Of a stretch of DNA of 64,000 nt, positions 60,497 through 64,000 are shown piece by piece. The position numbers and the translations under genes were made by a program. Below the pieces are notes generated by a model. The model was not told the origin of the DNA. It did not search any database and saw nothing but the letters and a program-made list of their open reading frames with translations. The stretch spans positions 124,001 through 188,000 of the forward strand of contig JAFDWS010000006.1 in the NCBI GenBank assembly GCA_018268375.1. The letters are read 5' to 3'. This DNA comes from Armatimonadota bacterium (GTDB taxonomy: Bacteria > Armatimonadota > Fimbriimonadia > Fimbriimonadales > Fimbriimonadaceae). Each line of letters starts with the position of its first letter. Positions within the stretch are counted from its first letter, which is position 1.

Positions 60497-60529
60497 ATAA
60501 GGTGCCCGCCATGTGCCCGAGGTGTGGGA

Positions 60530-60535
60530 TAACCT
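60530..60535 (+). promoter_or_regulatory. Candidate -10 box TAACCT, 8 nt before the MFS gene
   Basis: A TAnnnT hexamer before the ATG at 60544, without SD. Confidence 0.42.
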
Positions 60536-60543
60536 GACGGTCC

Positions 60544-61773
60544 ATGCTCCCGCCTGCCCTGCGCCACTCGGCGTTCTGCAACTACCTCAGCGGGAGTTTC
60601 GTTTCGAACATCGGGAACAACATCCAGGCTTGGGCCATTGCGTGGCACATCTACCACCTCACCCACAGTTCCTTTGCCGTCGGCATGCTCGGCTTGATCC
60701 GCGTGGGGCCCCTCCTTCTCTTTTCGCTGTTTGGTGGGGTCGTGGCCGACCGCGCAGACCGCCGCAAGGTCATGCTGATGACGCAATCGGCGATGGCGGT
60801 CGTGTCGCTCATCCTGCTCGCCCTGACCCAAACAGGGCATGTCACGGTGGGATGGCTTTACGGCATGATCGCCATCAATGCGATCGCGAGGTCGTTCGAC
60901 GGGCCTGCGCGCCAAGCCATGCAGGTCAGTCTTGTTCCCCTCGAGGACTTTCCAAACGCGGCCAGCATGAACGGTGTGGCTTGGCGGCTCAGTGACGTTC
61001 TCGGCCCCGTCGTCGCCGGTTTCGCGATTCCGTGGCCGAGCATCCTTGGTTTCTCCGGCCTTGCCTTCTGCTATGCCCTCAATTTCGTCTCGTTCTTCAC
61101 CCTCATTTTCGCCGTCTTGAGGCTGCCGTCGAACAAACCGGAGGGCGACCACCCAACGTCGTTCAAGGAGGTGCTGGGCCTCATCAAAGAAGGCCTGAGG
61201 TTCGTCAACAGGACACCGGTCGTCCGCAGCGCGATGTGGATCGACTTTTGGGCCACGCTGCTGTCCGGTGCTGAAGCTTTGCTGCCAGCGTTCGCAGCCA
61301 GCATCCTCCGCCTTGGGCCGAGCGGTTTCGGCATCCTGGCAGGTTCGACAGGGGCTGGCGCACTCCTCGCCGCAACGAGCCTCGCGTGGCTCCCTACCGT
61401 CCGCCGTCAAGGCCTTTGGGTCGTCATCATGATTGCCGCGTTCGGATTTTTCACCGTCTGCTTTGGCCTCTCTCCCAACTTGTGGACTGCGTCGCTCAGC
61501 CTGGCCGCGGTAGGAGCTGCCGACATGATCAGCACCGTGTTCCGGCAGACGATCCGCCAGTTGGCGACGCCAGACGAACTTCGCGGCCGCATGAACGCGA
61601 CGAGCAGCCTGTTTCACATTAGCGGCCCTCAGCTCGGCGATTTCGAGGCAGGCGCCGTCGCAAAGTTTTGCGGTGAGCGCAACTCCATCGTGATCGGAGG
61701 CGTGCTTTGCCTTCTGGTCGCGGCCCACTGGTCTCGGGCCAAGGCGCTGGTCGGCTATGTCCACCAGAGGTAG
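60544..61773 (+). CDS. MFS transporter (EntS/MFS_3-like)
   Basis: A 409-residue inner-membrane permease with about twelve hydrophobic segments. NYLSGSFVSNIGNNIQAWAI is the first helix, GGVVADRADRRKVMLMTQS is the conserved loop-2/3 motif, and VFRQTIRQLATPDELRGRMN is typical of the enterobactin-exporter-like group. It probably effluxes a small metabolite or drug. Its TAG stop forms part of a TAGCCT box 6 nt before the next gene. Confidence 0.88.
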   Translation: MLPPALRHSAFCNYLSGSFVSNIGNNIQAWAIAWHIYHLTHSSFAVGMLGLIRVGPLLLFSLFGGVVADRADRRKVMLMTQSAMAVVSLILLALTQTGHVTVGWLYGMIAINAIARSFDGPARQAMQVSLVPLEDFPNAASMNGVAWRLSDVLGPVVAGFAIPWPSILGFSGLAFCYALNFVSFFTLIFAVLRLPSNKPEGDHPTSFKEVLGLIKEGLRFVNRTPVVRSAMWIDFWATLLSGAEALLPAFAASILRLGPSGFGILAGSTGAGALLAATSLAWLPTVRRQGLWVVIMIAAFGFFTVCFGLSPNLWTASLSLAAVGAADMISTVFRQTIRQLATPDELRGRMNATSSLFHISGPQLGDFEAGAVAKFCGERNSIVIGGVLCLLVAAHWSRAKALVGYVHQR

Positions 61774-61776
61774 CCT
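61771..61776 (+). promoter_or_regulatory. Candidate -10 box TAGCCT formed with the MFS stop codon
   Basis: The MFS TAG is the first half of the hexamer; the cupin ATG follows after 6 nt with no SD. Confidence 0.4.
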
Positions 61777-61782
61777 CTACCC

Positions 61783-62148
61783 ATGGATCCGTTGCTGCAT
61801 CCATGGGACGCCGTCCCCGTCGATTCGCCCGTACCCCTCTTGCAACGCCAAATGATCACCGGCGACCAAGCCTTGTTAGCCATGGTCAATTTGGCAAAGG
61901 GCTGTCACGTCGCCCTCCACAGCCATGCGAGCGAGCAGTTCGCGTATGTCGTGAGTGGCCGTGTGCTCTGGACATTGGGTGCAGAAGGCTCGTCCGAGCG
62001 TCGCCAGGTCGAAGTGACCGGCGGCCACGTCGTGCGGCTCCCCGCCAACTTTCCCCACGGCGTGGACGCTCTTGAGGACACCGTGATTCTGGACATCCTC
62101 GCGCCACCCGGCGCGATGGGCGTTGACAGCCAGGGCCGAGGGCACTGA
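61783..62148 (+). CDS. Cupin domain protein
   Basis: A 121-residue single cupin. Motif 1 is CHVALHSHASEQFAYVVSGR (His/His/Glu-type ligands, here Gln in the Glu place) and motif 2 is HVVRLPANFPHGVDALED (His). The first residues PLLHPWDAVPVDSPVPLLQR and the MITGDQALLA strand resemble YlbA/quercetinase-like small cupins. The substrate is unknown. It follows the MFS transporter by 9 nt, so the two may cooperate. Confidence 0.8.
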   Translation: MDPLLHPWDAVPVDSPVPLLQRQMITGDQALLAMVNLAKGCHVALHSHASEQFAYVVSGRVLWTLGAEGSSERRQVEVTGGHVVRLPANFPHGVDALEDTVILDILAPPGAMGVDSQGRGH

Positions 62149-62206
62149 AGGTCGAACTTCAGGGCCTAGTCCGACGTAAGCCAATGAGGACATCGTCCGG
62201 CCAAGG

Positions 62207-62224
62207 GTTGGTCTGTGGACCAAC
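62207..62224 (+). other. Perfect hairpin just before the NmrA-like gene
   Basis: Seven-base arms GTTGGTC and GACCAAC around TGTG, ending 9 nt before the ATG. It could be an operator or a leader hairpin. Confidence 0.45.
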
Positions 62225-62233
62225 ATATCTCTC

Positions 62234-63184
62234 ATGAGCGACAAGAAGACGATCGTTGTGTTCGGCGCGACTGGTGCGCAGGGCGGTGGCCTTGTGAAGG
62301 CGATTTTGGAGGATTCGGACGGCGGCTTCTTTCCGCGCGCTGTCACTCGCAATGGCAACAGCGACAAGGCGATGGCCCTCAAAGACCTGGGCGCGCAACT
62401 TGTGGAAGCCGACCTTGATGATTACGACAGCTTGACGAAGGCCCTTGAAGGAGCCTACGGCGCCTACTGTGTGACGAACTTCTGGGAGCATTTTTCAGCC
62501 GAGAAGGAGATGCAACAGGCCGAAAGCTTAGCCAAGGCATGCAAGGCGACCGGAGTCAAGCACGTAGTCTGGTCCACGCTCGAAGACACGAGGGAGTTTG
62601 TGCCGCTTGACGACAACCGCATGCCGACGCTCCAAGGCAAGTGGAAGGTGCCCCACTTCGACGGCAAGGGCGCTAGCGACCACTTCTTTGCCGACAACGG
62701 TGTGCCCACCACCTACATATTGACCAGCTTCTACTGGGACAACTTCGTCCACTTCGGTAGCGGCCCGCAAAAGGGCGCGGACGGCAAGTATGCGATCACG
62801 TTCCCGCTTGACGACAAGCCGATGTCGGGCATAGCCGCCGAAGATATCGGCCGCTGCGCCTACGGCATCTTCAAAGGTGGTGAACAGTGGATCGGTAAGC
62901 GGGTCGGCATTGCCGGCGAGCACATTTCGGCGGGCGACATGGCCGCCCAAATGTCCAAAGCTCTTGGAGTCGACGTCGCTTACAACAACGTCACCCCTGA
63001 GGTCTATCGGGGCTTTGGATTCCCTGGCGCCGACGATCTGGGGAACATGTTCCAGTTTTATCGCGACTTTGCGGACTATTTCACTGGATTTCGCGATATC
63101 TCCGTGGCCAAGTCACTGAATCCCAAACTTCAGGACTTCTCGCAGTGGCTTGCGGCGAACTCGAGCAAGATTCCGTTAGGCTAG
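62234..63184 (+). CDS. NmrA-like NAD(P)-binding protein
   Basis: A 316-residue atypical short-chain dehydrogenase. KTIVVFGATGAQGGGLVKAI carries the NmrA-type GxxGxxG motif; AYCVTNFWEHFSAEKEMQQA and VKHVVWSTLED follow the fold, and the Tyr-x3-Lys pair of catalytic SDRs is replaced near KWKVPHFDGKG. NmrA relatives sense NAD(P) redox state or act as reductases such as HSCARG. The role here is unknown. A perfect hairpin lies between the upstream gene and the ATG. Confidence 0.85.
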   Translation: MSDKKTIVVFGATGAQGGGLVKAILEDSDGGFFPRAVTRNGNSDKAMALKDLGAQLVEADLDDYDSLTKALEGAYGAYCVTNFWEHFSAEKEMQQAESLAKACKATGVKHVVWSTLEDTREFVPLDDNRMPTLQGKWKVPHFDGKGASDHFFADNGVPTTYILTSFYWDNFVHFGSGPQKGADGKYAITFPLDDKPMSGIAAEDIGRCAYGIFKGGEQWIGKRVGIAGEHISAGDMAAQMSKALGVDVAYNNVTPEVYRGFGFPGADDLGNMFQFYRDFADYFTGFRDISVAKSLNPKLQDFSQWLAANSSKIPLG

Positions 63185-63207
63185 TCACCAAGATCGGAAG
63201 GACAGAA

Positions 63208-63609
63208 GTGAAAGGGATCCTTCTTGTTGCCGTCCTCGCCGTCCGATCCAGCTTCGTGCTCAACAAAGAAGAGCCGGTCGGTGAAGGTCAGATTCCGGAC
63301 ACCCTGCAATGGTGGATCACGAACGGCGGTGCGTTCAGGATCAAGACATTTGCCGTTGATCACGATATTCACATCTGGCGGATCGACGGGGACGTTTCCG
63401 TCGAGCAGGCACTGGCCAACAATCAACGGCACTACGGCGATGTTCTTTCTCGGCACTACCGGATCGAGATCGAGGACGCGACCAACGGCGAGTTAGTGGC
63501 GGGCGCTCTTGCCGCCGCTGGCTTGGAGCCGATGTTCGAACTTGAGGAGGGCGCCTTCGCGTATTGGAAGCCAGACGCAGGGCCATACGAGAACAAGAGC
63601 GGACCCTAG
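63208..63609 (+). CDS. Small protein of unknown function
   Basis: A 133-residue protein. GTG start with a good SD (GGAAGGA). A weak hydrophobic lead (KGILLVAVLAVRSSF) is followed by an alpha/beta segment (LQWWITNGGAFRIKTFAVDH, HYRIEIEDATNGELVAGALA) ending FAYWKPDAGPYENKSGP. No family is recognised. It lies 23 nt after the NmrA-like gene, so cotranscription is possible, and it is convergent with the M42 peptidase gene. Confidence 0.6.
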   Translation: MKGILLVAVLAVRSSFVLNKEEPVGEGQIPDTLQWWITNGGAFRIKTFAVDHDIHIWRIDGDVSVEQALANNQRHYGDVLSRHYRIEIEDATNGELVAGALAAAGLEPMFELEEGAFAYWKPDAGPYENKSGP

Positions 63610-63626
63610 GAGTCTGGAAGGGCCGA

Positions 63627-64000
63627 TTACAGAGCCTCGACAAGCGCGATTGTCAGCCGGGCAAGGTTCTCGATTGCTTCGGGATGGCAGATTTCGAAGC
63701 CATGGCTGTTCGAAACAGGTATGCCGAGGGTGATCGGTCTTGCGCAGAGCCCGTGGCTGGCCGCGCAGCTCGCATCGCTGCCGCCTCGTGAAAGCGCTTG
63801 GTATTGGATTTCCAGGTCAATGCCCTCCGCTACCTGCCTGACGAAAGCGATGTCGGCCGGATCCATCGCCGCGTAGCCGTCGTTGACCCACAGGGTCGGG
63901 TTTGGACTCAGGTCGACCGTTGCGTCCTCGACCTCGGGCCCCAGCTCCAGCGCGATGCAGACCTCCGGTTGGAGCCGGTGGAAAGCGTAAAGGGCACCGT
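63627..64000 (-). CDS. M42-type glutamyl aminopeptidase, C-terminal part (gene truncated by window end)
   Basis: 124 residues are visible; the frame stays open to the window edge, so the start is outside. ALYAFHRLQPEVCIALELGP and SPNPTLWVNDGYAAMDP match the central strands of the M42/M20 di-zinc fold, and LSRGGSDASCAASHGLCARP followed by ITLGIPVSNSHGFEICHPEA matches the metal-ligand end region (Asp and His) of M42 aminopeptidases. It most likely trims N-terminal acidic or other residues from peptides in the cytoplasm. Confidence 0.8.
   Translation of the reverse strand, partial: GALYAFHRLQPEVCIALELGPEVEDATVDLSPNPTLWVNDGYAAMDPADIAFVRQVAEGIDLEIQYQALSRGGSDASCAASHGLCARPITLGIPVSNSHGFEICHPEAIENLARLTIALVEAL

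Noticed and set aside
60469..61764. A 431-codon minus-strand frame
   Set aside because: Antisense to the MFS transporter; composition is Arg/Glu/Asp-rich shadow with no domain.

Overview
The window is a dense, roughly 60 percent GC bacterial chromosome segment with about 54 protein genes. No rRNA or tRNA genes and no CRISPR array were recognised. The gene set suggests an Armatimonadota-like organism, most probably Fimbriimonadia: one PEP-CTERM protein, many secreted proteins with short Ala/Leu-rich signal peptides, secreted glycoside hydrolases with discoidin-like C-termini, secreted BNR, FG-GAP and beta-helix proteins, and no SusC/SusD pairs. This lineage call is an inference from gene content, because no phylogenetic marker could be searched.

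Layout. 1-5.9 kb: a partial glycosidase-like gene, a VOC protein, an FG-GAP protein, and a secreted glutaminase-family protein coupled to a TetR regulator. 5.9-13.4 kb: housekeeping genes, namely alanine racemase, a D-2-hydroxyacid dehydrogenase, a YyaL-type thioredoxin-domain protein, and a minus-strand scpA-scpB-dac-rluB run. 13.5-17.9 kb: a sugar isomerase and a GH20-GH130 operon. 17.9-31.2 kb: ABC ATPase, SPFH protein, secreted serine protease, NarL-type regulator, TlpA-like protein, EamA permease, M28 peptidase, DinB-like protein, VIT/VWA protein and amidohydrolase. 31.3-36.3 kb: PEP-CTERM protein, secreted agmatine-deiminase-like enzyme, PhyH dioxygenase and a beta-helix protein. 36.3-45.7 kb: a deoxysugar/glycan region with a class V aminotransferase, GH29, a BNR protein, GH106, L-rhamnose mutarotase, cupin and a nucleotidyltransferase-GHMP fusion. 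45.8-51 kb: large secreted proteins, a nuclease-like protein and an epimerase. 51-53.5 kb: a repeat-rich module with 110-bp REP/BIME copies, a 21-bp tandem array and a RAYT transposase. 53.5-64 kb: GH127, M14 peptidase, PiT and its DUF47 partner, MFS exporter, cupin, NmrA-like protein and the end of an M42 peptidase.

How the genes work together. GH20/GH130, GH29, GH106, GH127 and the GHL10-like gene point to stripping of fucose, rhamnose, arabinofuranose, HexNAc and mannose residues from complex glycans. The mutarotase and NTase-GHMP fusion probably handle a released deoxysugar. DUF47 and PiT form a phosphate-uptake pair.

Two genome-wide habits stand out. First, many genes have a TAnnnT box 6-10 nt before the start codon and no Shine-Dalgarno sequence, which suggests widespread leaderless transcription. 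Second, several convergent genes share or abut their stop codons. The most unusual locus is 51.07-53.44 kb. There a gene of unknown function, whose leader holds repeated SD-like and anti-SD-like heptamers, sits between two direct copies of a REP-type element next to the transposase.
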